This document shows, one piece after another, positions 28,080-37,251 of a DNA stretch of 64,000 nucleotides (positions within the stretch are counted from its first letter, which is position 1; the number at the start of each line of letters is the position of its first letter). Both the position numbers and the translations under genes were made by a program. The stretch lies in contig JAYOED010000005.1 in the NCBI GenBank assembly GCA_038106575.1, positions 11,850 to 75,849 of the forward strand. The letters are read 5' to 3'. This DNA comes from Ga0077527 sp038106575 (GTDB lineage Bacteria > Pseudomonadota > Gammaproteobacteria > Burkholderiales > SG8-41). Under the pieces are notes generated by a model, which did no database searches, had not been told where the DNA came from, and saw nothing but the letters and a program-made list of their open reading frames with translations.

Positions 28080-28152
28080 CCACCCTTACCCGCCCATTTA
28101 CCTACCACGCCCGGTATCCGGACGGAACACTCAGGGACTTAACGGACAGCCC

Positions 28153-28175
28153 TTACATTTTTCGTGAAAATGTAA
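28153..28175. repeat. 9-bp inverted repeat between rho and the lipoprotein gene
   Basis: TTACATTTT (28153-28161) and AAAATGTAA (28167-28175) form a perfect inverted repeat with a 5-bp spacer. It is AT-rich with no T-tract, so a regulator site is as likely as a hairpin. A TTGACT that could be a -35 box follows at 28183. Confidence 0.35.
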
Positions 28176-28313
28176 CCCTCTGTTGACTTTCTGCCGCAAT
28201 ATTTGACCCCCTATTCCTCGGGAAGTTATTTCACTACCTTGTGTTAGCGCTTTAGCATTACACATGGTTACGGCGTTTTTCGTGTTTCCAGCGGTATCTA
28301 GGAGGGTCTCATC

Positions 28314-28751
28314 ATGCCCCGATTACTGCTGACACTCCTTATCCTTTTGCTTGCCGGTTGCACGCTGCCCCGGTTGCCTCCAATGCCTGAAGATGCAGTT
28401 GCAAAGCGCTTCAAGCCAATGCCCGACAAATCTGTGATCTACCTCGTTCGGCATAGACTTGATCCAAGCTATATCGTACCTGTCGTGTTCGACGATCAGA
28501 TGATAGGCTCCACATACGGCGGCACCTATATGCGAATTGAAACTTCCGCGGGCAAACATCGGTTGAGCGGATTTGCCGCAGATTCCGGATCCATAACCCT
28601 GACAACCGAGCCTGGAAAACTGTATTTCGTACAGCACAGCGCTTACGGTTTCCTTTATTCGTTCCACAATTCCAATTTTCAGCTCGTAGACGGTGCCTAT
28701 GGACGTACCTTGGTCATGGGGGGCGAAATCTCAGCATTGATCAGCCAGTAA
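28314..28751 (+). CDS. Lipoprotein, DUF2846-like
   Basis: A 145-residue protein with a short hydrophobic leader and a lipobox LLAGC (Cys16), so it is probably a lipoprotein exported by Sec and anchored in a membrane. The mature part is a beta-rich domain (VIYLVRHRLDPSYIVPVVFD, GTYMRIETSAGKH, KLYFVQHSAYG) that resembles DUF2846. Its role is unknown. It has a GGAGG ribosome site and sits alone between rho and rpmE. Confidence 0.7.
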   Translation: MPRLLLTLLILLLAGCTLPRLPPMPEDAVAKRFKPMPDKSVIYLVRHRLDPSYIVPVVFDDQMIGSTYGGTYMRIETSAGKHRLSGFAADSGSITLTTEPGKLYFVQHSAYGFLYSFHNSNFQLVDGAYGRTLVMGGEISALISQ

Positions 28752-28875
28752 CAGGGCGTAACCCGCGGTATTGGCGGAGCGCTGGACGGGATCTCCGGGC
28801 AACTTGCCTGTAACACCGGTTTCGCCGATAATTCTGGGTTTCCCGCGCAGGCGGTTACCAGTTCAGGATATCCCC

Positions 28876-29109
28876 ATGAAGTCCGACATACACCCAGAAT
28901 ATGTAGAAATATCAGTGACTTGCAGCTGCGGCAACAAGTGGCAGACACGCTCGACCATGGCCAAGGATTTGCAAGTTGAAGTCTGCTCCTCCTGCCATCC
29001 ATTCTATACCGGCAAACAGAAGATCCTCGATACCGCCGGCCGCGTCGAAAAATTCAACCAGAAATACGGCAAGCGTACGCCCGCCAGAAGCAAGGCCGCT
29101 GCGGCCTGA
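28876..29109 (+). CDS. rpmE: 50S ribosomal protein L31
   Basis: A 77-residue L31 of the zinc-binding type: cysteines in TCSCGN and CSSCHPFYTGKQ, followed by GRVEKFNQKYG. The start at 28876 gives the canonical MKSDIHPEY. The C-terminal extension is Lys/Arg/Ala-rich (RSKAAAA). A strong intrinsic terminator follows 21 bp downstream. Confidence 0.95.
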   Translation: MKSDIHPEYVEISVTCSCGNKWQTRSTMAKDLQVEVCSSCHPFYTGKQKILDTAGRVEKFNQKYGKRTPARSKAAAA

Positions 29110-29130
29110 TGTTGTCTTTGTATTGATCCA

Positions 29131-29160
29131 GGGCAGCCCCGCGGGCTGCCCTTTCTTTTT
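29131..29160 (+). terminator. Intrinsic terminator of rpmE
   Basis: A perfect stem GGGCAGCCC / GGGCTGCCC with a CGC loop followed by TTTCTTTTT. Confidence 0.9.
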
Positions 29161-29226
29161 ATGGAACCCGTTCATCTGCAGCTTACGTACTAGTCGGCAC
29201 CCACATCGGCATACAGGAGTTGAATC

Positions 29227-30285
29227 ATGAAATCGTTTCGCATCGCAGTAATCCCCGGCGACGGCATCGGCAAGGAAGTCATGCCTGAAGGTCTGCGTGT
29301 CATGGAAGCGGTCGGCCGCAAATTCGGCATCCAGTGGAAATTCGATGAACTCGACTGGAGCTGCGATTACTACGCCAAGCACGGTCGCATGATGCCCGAG
29401 GACGGTCTCAAGCAACTCGAAAAACATGACGCCGTATACTTCGGCGCCGTGGGCTGGCCGGCGATGCTGCCGGACCATATTTCCCTCTGGGGCCTGTTGA
29501 TCCCCTTTCGCCGAGGCTACGACCAGTATGTCAATCTGCGTCCGGTCCGGCTGATGCCTGGCATGAAATGCCCGCTGGCCGACCGCAAGCCCGGCGATAT
29601 TGATTTCTGGGTGGTACGTGAAAACAGCGAGGGCGAATACTCCTCAGTCGGCGGTCGCATGTTCGGCGGCACCGACCGCGAATTCGTCACGCAACAGGCG
29701 ATCTTCTCCCGCCATGGCGTCGACCGCATCCTCAAGTTTGCCTATGAACTGGCGCAAAAACGTCCGAAGAAACACCTGACCTCGGCCACCAAATCAAACG
29801 GCATTTCGATCTCCATGCCGTACTGGGACGAACGGGTCAAGGAAATGGCGGCGAAATACCCCGACGTCAAGACCGACCAGTACCACATCGACATCCTGAC
29901 CGCGCATTTCGTGATGCACCCCGACTGGTTTGACGTGGTGGTTGCTTCCAACCTGTTCGGCGACATCCTCTCCGACCTCGGCCCCGCCGCCACCGGCACC
30001 ATCGGCATCGCGCCTTCGGCCAACATGAACCCGGAGAAAAAGTTTCCCTCGCTGTTCGAGCCGGTGCATGGCTCGGCGCCGGACATCTACGGCAAGAAAA
30101 TCGCCAACCCGGTCGGCCAGATCTGGGCCGGTGCGATGATGCTCGACCACCTGGGATGCCCGGAAGCGGGTGCTGCAGTTGTCAAGGCCATTGAAACCGC
30201 GCTGCGCGAAGGTCCGAAGACACCGGACCTCGGCGGCAAGGCAATGACCGCAGACCTCGGCAAGGCCGTCGCCGACGCGCTGTAA
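29227..30285 (+). CDS. Tartrate dehydrogenase / D-malate dehydrogenase (decarboxylating)
   Basis: A 352-residue beta-decarboxylating dehydrogenase of the isopropylmalate/isocitrate family. Marks are IPGDGIGKEV at the start, NLRPVRLMPGM, VVRENSEGEYS, the metal-binding ASNLFGDILSDLGP and EPVHGSAPDIYGK. This subfamily is NAD-dependent and converts tartrate or D-malate to oxaloglycolate or pyruvate. The GGAG before the ATG is weak. The gene appears to be monocistronic, bounded by the rpmE terminator and a convergent ggt remnant. Confidence 0.88.
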   Translation: MKSFRIAVIPGDGIGKEVMPEGLRVMEAVGRKFGIQWKFDELDWSCDYYAKHGRMMPEDGLKQLEKHDAVYFGAVGWPAMLPDHISLWGLLIPFRRGYDQYVNLRPVRLMPGMKCPLADRKPGDIDFWVVRENSEGEYSSVGGRMFGGTDREFVTQQAIFSRHGVDRILKFAYELAQKRPKKHLTSATKSNGISISMPYWDERVKEMAAKYPDVKTDQYHIDILTAHFVMHPDWFDVVVASNLFGDILSDLGPAATGTIGIAPSANMNPEKKFPSLFEPVHGSAPDIYGKKIANPVGQIWAGAMMLDHLGCPEAGAAVVKAIETALREGPKTPDLGGKAMTADLGKAVADAL

Positions 30286-30291
30286 TACCGC

Positions 30292-30462
30292 TTAGTACGC
30301 AGCGACGCCACCGTCGCTGCGCGGATCGGCGCCGCCTTCGAGCATGCCGTCGGCATGGCGGATGATCATGCCGGCATGGCCTACGGTTTCGTCGTACGCA
30401 CCGATGATTTCCACCTCGTGACCGCGTTCGGCGAGTTCACTCACGATGCCCGCGTCGCTCAT
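30292..30462 (-). pseudogene. Gamma-glutamyltransferase remnant (C-terminal end only)
   Basis: The minus strand encodes 56 residues that match the extreme C-terminus of gamma-glutamyltransferases: LAERGHEVE, GHAGMIIR and LEGGADPRSDGG before the terminal Y. The frame runs back to a TAG at 30505-30507. Intact enzymes exceed 500 residues, and the autoprocessing threonine and the substrate site are missing. The next 120 bp up to the glycosyltransferase gene hold nothing I can assign, so the rest has been deleted. Confidence 0.7.
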
Positions 30463-30629
30463 AACGTAATGTTTTAAATAAAGTTTCCGGAAACCATTCG
30501 CGTGCTAACCGTGCGCAGTCAGCAGTCATGCAGGAAAATGAATCCAATTGTGGTGCGCGACCGCACCAATTGAGGGCAAACGCGCCGGGATGGTGCTGCT
30601 CACCACGCGTGTGCGGATAAAATGAACGG

Positions 30630-32273
30630 ATGACGAAGCGCATTTTTCCTTTGCACATCCCTGTCCGGGTGCTGCTGATCGCAATCCTGTGTCTGGCGTG
30701 GCTACTGCCAGGACTGGTCGGCCATGATCCATGGAAGCCTGATGAGGCCTACACCTTCGGCGCGGTCTATGAAATCCTGCGCGGCGGCAGTTGGGTGGTG
30801 CCGCAGATTGCCGGCGAGCCGTTCATGGACAAGCCACCGTTGTTCTATCTCAGCGCCGCCGCCAGCGCAGTCCTTTTTTCCCCGTTGCTGCCGCTGCACG
30901 ACGCCGCTCGACTCGTCGCAGGCTTCTACATCGGGCTGGCACTGCTGTTCACTGCACTGGCGTCACGCGAACTGCACGGTCCCCGCCATGGCCTGACGGC
31001 CGCACTGTTGCTGCTCGGCTGCCTCGGGCTGGTGGTCCGCAGCCACCAGTTGATTGCGGATGTCGCAGCACTGACCGGATTCGCCATGGCGTATTACGGC
31101 GTCGCCCTCGCGGCGCGACGCGCCGTTACCGGCGGATTCTGGCTGGGAACCGCATGTGGTCTGGTATTCATGACCATGGGCATACCGGAGGCCGTGATCA
31201 TTGCGGTCATTGCCGCAAGCCTGCCGCTGCTCAGCCTGCGCTGGCGCGCCTCACAGTTCGCGGTAACACTGGTGTTCGCGTTTATCGCATCCCTGCCCTG
31301 GTTGACGGTATGGCCGCTGCTTCTGGTGCAACGCGAGCCGGTGCTGTTCATCACCTGGCTGACTGCCGAGAATCTCGCGCGCTTCTTTGATTTCCGCAAT
31401 CTTCCGGACGGCATCGCCTACTACCTGAAAATCCTGCCGTGGTATGCCTTTCCGGCCTGGCCGCTTGCGCTGTGGACGCTGTGGCGCGCGCGACGCATGC
31501 AGCAGCTTTCCTCAACCGGCACCTTACTTCCCGGGCTGGGCTTTCTGGCCTCGTTGCTGATGCTCGGCGGCGCCGCAGAATCCCGCGAACTGTATGCCAT
31601 GCCGATGCTGATTCCGCTGGCATTGCTCGCGGTACCCGCCATCGAGCCCCTGCGCCGCGGCGCAGCCAACGGCTGGTACTGGTTCAGCGTGATGACCTTT
31701 ACCTTTTTCATCGCCGTGGGCTGGTTCTACTGGAGCGCACTGGAACTTGGCGTCCCGGCACGACTGCACACGCATCTTCATACCATACGCCCGGGTTACG
31801 ATTTCGGTTTCCACTGGTTCCCGTTCCTGCTCGGCCTCGCTTACACCTCCTGCTGGTTTGCGCTACTGGTCAAACTGCCGCGCAATGCCGAACGCCCGCT
31901 GATCGTCTGGGCGGCGGGTCTCACCGCGATGTGGGCGTTGCTCGCCACGCTGTTCATCGGTTGGGTCGACACTGCAAAAAGCTACCGTTCGATGGTCACT
32001 GACATGGTGCGTGCCATACCCGTAGAATACGTGTGCATTGCCAGTCGGGACCTAGGTGAGCCACAACGCGCGATGCTTCACTATTTCGCGGATATCCGCA
32101 GCCAGCGAGTCGAGGTGGTATCCCGTTCCAGCGAATGCGACTTGCTGCTGACGCAAGGCAAGCCCCCGGATGAACTGCTGGTGCCCCGCGAATGGCGCAA
32201 GATATGGGAAGGCCACCGACCCGGCGACAAGGACGAACGATTCCGTCTCTATCGACGTCAACCCGGCAAATAG
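30630..32273 (+). CDS. Membrane glycosyltransferase, GT39/ArnT type
   Basis: A 547-residue polytopic protein with about 11-13 hydrophobic segments. The conserved acidic motif after helix 1 is KPDEAYTFG (near residue 36), as in ArnT and other polyprenol-phosphate-sugar transferases, followed by EPFMDKPPLFY. A periplasmic domain of about 90 residues closes the protein. It probably moves a sugar from a lipid carrier to lipid A, a glycan or a protein at the periplasmic face. It is followed after 12 bp by hslO. Confidence 0.8.
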   Translation: MTKRIFPLHIPVRVLLIAILCLAWLLPGLVGHDPWKPDEAYTFGAVYEILRGGSWVVPQIAGEPFMDKPPLFYLSAAASAVLFSPLLPLHDAARLVAGFYIGLALLFTALASRELHGPRHGLTAALLLLGCLGLVVRSHQLIADVAALTGFAMAYYGVALAARRAVTGGFWLGTACGLVFMTMGIPEAVIIAVIAASLPLLSLRWRASQFAVTLVFAFIASLPWLTVWPLLLVQREPVLFITWLTAENLARFFDFRNLPDGIAYYLKILPWYAFPAWPLALWTLWRARRMQQLSSTGTLLPGLGFLASLLMLGGAAESRELYAMPMLIPLALLAVPAIEPLRRGAANGWYWFSVMTFTFFIAVGWFYWSALELGVPARLHTHLHTIRPGYDFGFHWFPFLLGLAYTSCWFALLVKLPRNAERPLIVWAAGLTAMWALLATLFIGWVDTAKSYRSMVTDMVRAIPVEYVCIASRDLGEPQRAMLHYFADIRSQRVEVVSRSSECDLLLTQGKPPDELLVPREWRKIWEGHRPGDKDERFRLYRRQPGK

Positions 32274-32285
32274 CGGGGAGAATGC

Positions 32286-33170
32286 ATGAGCGACACGCTG
32301 CGGCGTTTCATTTTCGAGCATGCGCCGATACGTGGCGAATTCGTGCAACTTGCCGCTACCTGGCAAGCCGTCACCGATCGCCATGATTATCCTGCAGCGC
32401 TGCGCCAACTCCTTGGTGAACTAATGGCAGCCGGAGCCCTGCTTGCAGCCACGCTCAAATTCGAGGGGGCGCTAATCCTTCAATTGCATGGCGATGGCCC
32501 GGTGAAGCTGATCGTCGTCGAATGCTCGGCGGACCATGCGATGCGTGCCACCGCAAAATGGGACGGGGTTTTGCCAGACTGCGGAGGGGAATCGACCACG
32601 CTACGCGCACTGCTCGGCAATGGACGTTTCGCGATCAATCTGCTGCCCGAATCGGGCCGGCAAAGCTACCAGGGTGTTGTCGATCTGAATGCCGACAGCA
32701 TCGCTGCAGCATTGGAGCATTATATGAATACTTCCGAGCAGATCGAAACCCGGTTGTGGCTGGCTTGCGATGAAACTCGCGCCGCCGGCCTGCTGATCCA
32801 GAAACTGCCTGAACGAGAATCTGCCGACGCTGACGCCTGGACGCGCGCCGGGCATCTGGCGAGCACGGTACGCGACGCGGAGTTGCTGGCGCTGGCTCCG
32901 CCCGAACTTCTCCTCCGGCTGTTCCATGAAGAAGACCTGCGCGTATTCGATTCGAAACCGGTTTTTTTCCGCTGCTCCTGTTCATCCGAGCGTGTTACTG
33001 GCATGCTGCGGATGCTGGGTGCCGACGAAGTGCGCAGCGTCGTTGCTGAGCGCGGTAAAGTCGAAGTTCGCTGCGAGTTTTGCAACCGGCAGTATGTATT
33101 CGATGCCGTCGATGCCGAGGAAATTTTCGCCTCAACTGTGACTGCAATCCCCGACCCCACTCGCCACTGA
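32286..33170 (+). CDS. hslO: Redox-regulated chaperone Hsp33
   Basis: A 294-residue Hsp33. The N-terminal substrate domain is recognisable (FEHAPIRGEFVQL), and the C-terminal zinc switch has FRCSCSSERV and CEFCNRQY, that is CxC plus CxxC. Under oxidation these cysteines form disulfides, release zinc and turn on holdase activity in the cytoplasm. The length is typical. Tight spacing to the glycosyltransferase gene suggests one transcript. Confidence 0.93.
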   Translation: MSDTLRRFIFEHAPIRGEFVQLAATWQAVTDRHDYPAALRQLLGELMAAGALLAATLKFEGALILQLHGDGPVKLIVVECSADHAMRATAKWDGVLPDCGGESTTLRALLGNGRFAINLLPESGRQSYQGVVDLNADSIAAALEHYMNTSEQIETRLWLACDETRAAGLLIQKLPERESADADAWTRAGHLASTVRDAELLALAPPELLLRLFHEEDLRVFDSKPVFFRCSCSSERVTGMLRMLGADEVRSVVAERGKVEVRCEFCNRQYVFDAVDAEEIFASTVTAIPDPTRH

Positions 33171-33285
33171 CCCGCCGTTACCTCGACACCCGGGAGTGCC
33201 GGGCGTAAAATTTGTTTTATTATGCCCCATGCCCCCGCGCATGCGGCAACAAAATTATTCAAATCAATGGACTACGGAGAATTTC

Positions 33286-34476
33286 ATGGTCAACGGACGT
33301 GAAGTGGTCGTGCTCAGCGGTGTGCGCACAGCTATCGGCGATTACGGCGGCTCACTGAAGGACGTCGCTCCAACGGAACTTGCCGGCCAAGTCGTCAAGG
33401 AAGCAGTCAGCCGCGCTAAAATCGATCCCAAGCAGGTCGGCCAGCTGGTGTTCGGCAACGTCATCCATGGAGAAGCCAAGGACATGTATTTTTCACGCGT
33501 TGCCTGCATCAAGGGCGGACTGCCACAGGACACCACTGCCCTGACCGTCAACCGCCTCTGCGGCAGCGGCATGCAGGCCATCGTTTCCGCAGCGCAGGGC
33601 ATCCTGCTCGGCGACTGCGACGCAGCAGTCGGCGGCGGTGCAGAGTCGATGAGCCGCGGTGGTTACCTGATGCCCAGCCTGCGCTGGGGCCAGCGCATGA
33701 GCGACGGCAATGTCATCGACATGATGGTCGGCGCGCTGACCGATCCTTTCGATAACGTGCACATGGGCATTACAGCGGAAAACATCGCCGCTCAATGGAA
33801 AATCGGCCGCGAACAGCAGGACGAGTTAGCTGTTGAGAGCCACCGTCGCGCCATCAACGCCATCGAAAAGGGCCACTTCAAAGACCAGATCCTGCCGGTG
33901 GAACTGAAAACCCGAAAAGGCACGACACTGTTTGATAAGGACGAGCATCCGCGCGCCGACGTGACCCTGGAAAGCCTCGCTAAGCTGCGCGCCGTATTCA
34001 AGAAGGAAGGCGGTTCAGTCACCGCCGGCAACGCCTCGGGCATCAACGACGGTGCTGCCGCAGTGGTGATGATGGAAAAAGAAGCCGCGAAAAAGGCAGG
34101 CCTGAAACCGATGGCGCGCCTGATCTCATACGGACTGGCCGGCGTCGACCCAAAAATCATGGGCATCGGTCCCGTGCCCGCGGTACAGAACGCACTGAAG
34201 CGTGCCGGCCTCAAGGTCGAGGACATGGACGTCATCGAATCCAACGAAGCCTTCGCAGTGCAAGCGCTCGCGGTGTCCTGCGATCTCAAATTCGACCCAA
34301 AGAAAACCAATCCCAACGGCGGCGCAGTCGGCCTCGGTCACCCCATCGGTGCCACCGGCGCGATTCTTACGGTCAAAGCACTTTATGAACTGCAACGGAC
34401 CGGCGGCAAGTACGCCCTGGTAACCATGTGCATAGGCGGCGGTCAGGGCATTGCCGCCGTTTTCGAACGCATGTAA
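33286..34476 (+). CDS. Acetyl-CoA acetyltransferase / beta-ketothiolase
   Basis: A 396-residue biosynthetic thiolase of the PhaA/BktB type. The acyl-accepting cysteine is in NRLCGSGMQAI near residue 90, the general-base histidine in GLGHPIGATGA, and the second cysteine in MCIGGGQG. It condenses two acyl-CoAs, for instance to acetoacetyl-CoA for polyhydroxyalkanoate, or runs in reverse in beta-oxidation. The start at 33286 follows CGGAGA. A PhaM-like gene at 63 kb fits a PHA-making host. The Bug gene follows 50 bp later. Confidence 0.9.
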   Translation: MVNGREVVVLSGVRTAIGDYGGSLKDVAPTELAGQVVKEAVSRAKIDPKQVGQLVFGNVIHGEAKDMYFSRVACIKGGLPQDTTALTVNRLCGSGMQAIVSAAQGILLGDCDAAVGGGAESMSRGGYLMPSLRWGQRMSDGNVIDMMVGALTDPFDNVHMGITAENIAAQWKIGREQQDELAVESHRRAINAIEKGHFKDQILPVELKTRKGTTLFDKDEHPRADVTLESLAKLRAVFKKEGGSVTAGNASGINDGAAAVVMMEKEAAKKAGLKPMARLISYGLAGVDPKIMGIGPVPAVQNALKRAGLKVEDMDVIESNEAFAVQALAVSCDLKFDPKKTNPNGGAVGLGHPIGATGAILTVKALYELQRTGGKYALVTMCIGGGQGIAAVFERM

Positions 34477-34526
34477 CAACCGCGGGACATCAGATCACCG
34501 CATTTAAACCAAGGAGGAAATTCAAG

Positions 34527-35483
34527 ATGCGTATCCCAGGAATAATGTTCGCTGCTGCAATGCTGGCCGTACCGATGGCACAAGCCGCAGGCTTTCCCGA
34601 AAAACCCATACGCCTGATCATCGGCAGCGCCCCGGGCTCCGGCCCCGACATCATTTCGCGGATGACTTCCGACCGTCTGTTCGATGTGTGGGGCCAGCGC
34701 GTAGTTGTCGATTCGCGTCCCGGCGCATCCGGCAAGATCAGCGCCGATCTTGCACTGCAGGCAGTGCCTGACGGATATACCTGGATGATGCTGACATCGC
34801 AGTTGTTTGTCGCTTCGAAAGTGCTGGCCGGCATCAAATTCAACCTGGCGAAAGACTTCCAGTCCATCGCGTTGATCGGCACCGTTCCGTTCGTGCTGCT
34901 GGCCAACCCCAAACTGCCGGCGAAATCGGTCCGTGAACTGGTCGCACTGGCCAAAAAATCCCCGGGTTCACTGCGTTATGGCTCCGCCGGTGTCGGCTCT
35001 TCCGAACACCTGTCCGGCGTGTTGCTGACCCAGCTGACCGGCACCAAAATGTTGCACGTGCCCTACAAGGGGGTTGCCCAGTCCATCACTGACGCCATCG
35101 CCAACGAAGTGCAGATCACCTATGCCGTGGCACCTGCAGCGCGTGCTCACATCGAAACCGGGCGGCTGCGTGCTCTGGGTGTGACACCGCCGAAGCGCGC
35201 GCCCTTGTTCCCTGACGTGCCTTCAATCTCGGAATCGGTTCCAGGCTATGCGATGTACGGTTGGTACAGCATCGTGGCGCCCACGGGAACGCCGGCCGCG
35301 ATCATCGACAAGGTCAGCATGGAAGTGGTCAAGGCTGCCAAGGACCCGGCGTTCGGTGCCCGTCTCAAGAACAACGGCATCGAGATCGTCGCCGGTGGCC
35401 GCAAGGAGCTTGATGCCTGGAGAAACAGTGAAGACAAGCGCATCAGCGAACTGGTCAGGATTTCGGGCGCCAAGGTGAAATAA
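34527..35483 (+). CDS. Bug/TctC-family binding protein
   Basis: A 318-residue periplasmic binding protein beginning at the ATG after AAGGAGG. The signal peptide ends near AQAAGFPEKP. Bug marks are PIRLIIGSAPGSGPD, VVDSRPGASGKI and LHVPYKGVAQ. It follows the thiolase gene and is closed by a strong terminator 20 bp after its stop, so it probably ends that transcript. Confidence 0.9.
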   Translation: MRIPGIMFAAAMLAVPMAQAAGFPEKPIRLIIGSAPGSGPDIISRMTSDRLFDVWGQRVVVDSRPGASGKISADLALQAVPDGYTWMMLTSQLFVASKVLAGIKFNLAKDFQSIALIGTVPFVLLANPKLPAKSVRELVALAKKSPGSLRYGSAGVGSSEHLSGVLLTQLTGTKMLHVPYKGVAQSITDAIANEVQITYAVAPAARAHIETGRLRALGVTPPKRAPLFPDVPSISESVPGYAMYGWYSIVAPTGTPAAIIDKVSMEVVKAAKDPAFGARLKNNGIEIVAGGRKELDAWRNSEDKRISELVRISGAKVK

Positions 35484-35502
35484 CCGGGTTGTCTGTTTAC
35501 CT

Positions 35503-35531
35503 AAACGCCGCGCATTGCGCGGCGTTTTTTT
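35503..35531 (+). terminator. Intrinsic terminator after the Bug gene
   Basis: A perfect stem AAACGCCGCGC / GCGCGGCGTTT with an ATT loop, continuing into a run of seven or more T. Confidence 0.92.
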
Positions 35532-35544
35532 GCTGAGAGTCGCT

Positions 35545-36329
35545 ATGAAACGGCTGTTGTTGTCCATCACGTTCCTGCTGTCATGCGGCGGCGCGCTGGC
35601 ACGCGAGCTGGTGAAAGTGGAACACTGCGAACTGCCAGTCATCATCACGGCGCCGCATGGCGGTCGCAGCAATGTTACCGGCTGCGGCCTGCGCACGCCG
35701 ATTGGTTCACGCTTTGTAACCTCCGCAGACTTCAACACCGACGTGCTCGCACGCGGCATTGCCAAAGAGCTGGCGCGACTCACCGGCAAAAAACCCTATG
35801 TTGTCATGGCACAGTTTCACCGCAAGTTCATCGATGCCAACCGCATTGCCGACGAAGCCTATGGCTCCGCAGGCTGCGAGGCCGACAACGAACACTATCA
35901 CTCGGTGATTCGCGGATTCGTCGAAGACGCACGCGCAAAATATCAGCACGCCATGCTGTTTGATGTCCATGGCCAGTCGGCCTTCGGTGACTCCGTGCTG
36001 CGCTGTACTTTCCACGGCGCCACAGTCACCCGTTTACTCGCGCGAGCCGGCCCGCCAGCAATCACCGGCCCGGACTGCGTGTTCGGACTATTCGTTGCGA
36101 TGGGCTACGCAATCGTCCCGGCACTCGACAAGTCACCACCCGACCGGGTTCAAGCCCGTAATTACAGTGTCGGACATACGGTGGATTTGTACGGCAGCCA
36201 CAGGACAGAGGGGTAGACGCCATGCAGCTGGAATTCGGCCGCAATTTGCGCGGAAATGATGTCATCGAATAGACCGCACGCGACACGGCACGTGCAATTC
36301 AGGCTTTCCACGAACGTTACCTGAAATAA
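35545..36329 (+). pseudogene. N-formylglutamate amidohydrolase-family gene with a frameshift and a stop
   Basis: The first 223 residues read well: a signal peptide, then TAPHGGRS, QFHRKFIDANR and FDVHGQS, the metal-binding features of the N-formylglutamate amidohydrolase fold. At 36209-36213 the run GGGG shifts the frame into TAG (36214-36216). Adding one G restores the expected continuation (VDAMQLEFGRNLRGNDVIE), which meets another TAG at 36270-36272, after which the frame stays open to 36329. The lost C-terminus is short, so partial function is conceivable. The signal peptide suggests a periplasmic hydrolase. The tail overlaps the araC-type gene by 13 bp. Confidence 0.7.
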
Positions 36330-37186
36330 ACAGTGGATTGCCCCACCCCGGCGGCAAACGCACGCGGAGCCACCCCCAGTGCGCGGCGAAACATGGTTGA
36401 AAATGCCCCCGGACTCTCGTAGCCCAGATCTACCGCCACCATGGTCACGGGCGCCCCTTCGGCGAGGCGACGGATCGACTCCAGCAGCCGCGCCTGCTGT
36501 TTCCAGCGTGCAAAAGTGATGCCGGTTTCGCGGAGGAACCGCCGGTAGAGCGTACGGGTGCTGACGTTCAGGGCCGCAGCGTCAACACCGCAGGGTTCAC
36601 GGGTGGACAGATCGGCAAATATCCGCTCGCACAAAGCACGCAAATCGGCGCTGTCTGGCAGTGGCAGATCGAAAGCGCATTCTGGCATACGCTGCATTTC
36701 CGCCGTTACCAGTTGCATGATCAGGCCGTCCTCTCCGCGTTCGTCATAACTCGCAGGTACCGTCGCCGCACGCACCACAAGTTCCCGCAGCAGCGGAGTC
36801 ACGTCAAAAACAGTACAGGACGAGGGCATACCCTGCGCGGCCAAATTGCTGAGGTAGAGGCTGTGCATGTCCACGTCACCATGCATCTGGATCTCGTGCA
36901 CGGTCCCCGCGGGAATCCAGAACGCACGGCTGGTGGGCACGATCCAGGCACGACGTTCGGTACGCACGCGCATCGCGCCCGATACCGCGTAGGCAAATTG
37001 CGCGCGTTCGTGCCAGTGTGGCTCGATGTGATGACCGCTCTGATAAAAAGTGCGCCGTGTGACCACCGCTCGGTTGTGGTCACCGCCGACCGGATGCTGC
37101 ACGACCGGATCATGAACCACCTGACGGCCTGGTTTACCACCCCGCAGAACACGGGGTTTCCGCTCCTTGCTGACCGGTTTGTCCAT
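36317..37186 (-). CDS. AraC-family transcriptional regulator with a cupin sensor
   Basis: A 289-residue regulator. The N-terminal cupin (HIEPHWHERAQFAYAVSG near residues 50-70) should bind a small ligand. The C-terminal double helix-turn-helix contains LNVSTRTLYRRFLRETG and the closing AraC signature VAVDLGYESPGAFSTMFRR. It diverges from an MFS gene, with start codons 65 bp apart, and so probably controls that transporter. Confidence 0.88.
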   Translation of the reverse strand: MDKPVSKERKPRVLRGGKPGRQVVHDPVVQHPVGGDHNRAVVTRRTFYQSGHHIEPHWHERAQFAYAVSGAMRVRTERRAWIVPTSRAFWIPAGTVHEIQMHGDVDMHSLYLSNLAAQGMPSSCTVFDVTPLLRELVVRAATVPASYDERGEDGLIMQLVTAEMQRMPECAFDLPLPDSADLRALCERIFADLSTREPCGVDAAALNVSTRTLYRRFLRETGITFARWKQQARLLESIRRLAEGAPVTMVAVDLGYESPGAFSTMFRRALGVAPRAFAAGVGQSTVYFR

Positions 37187-37251
37187 TTCTCGAATGTTTG
37201 TCTAAAAATATCGAAAGACAGACGATTCTAGCTCAAGCAGAATCCGTCCCC

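Noticed and set aside
30540..30580. Palindromic segment TGGTGCG/CGCACCA ahead of the glycosyltransferase gene as a terminator
   Set aside because: No T-tract follows and the stem is short; it may be chance or an operator, and I could not decide.
37198..37251. TTG start of the MFS gene at 37198
   Set aside because: It would place 18 non-conserved residues in the promoter region shared with the divergent AraC gene; the ATG at 37252 fits the family better.
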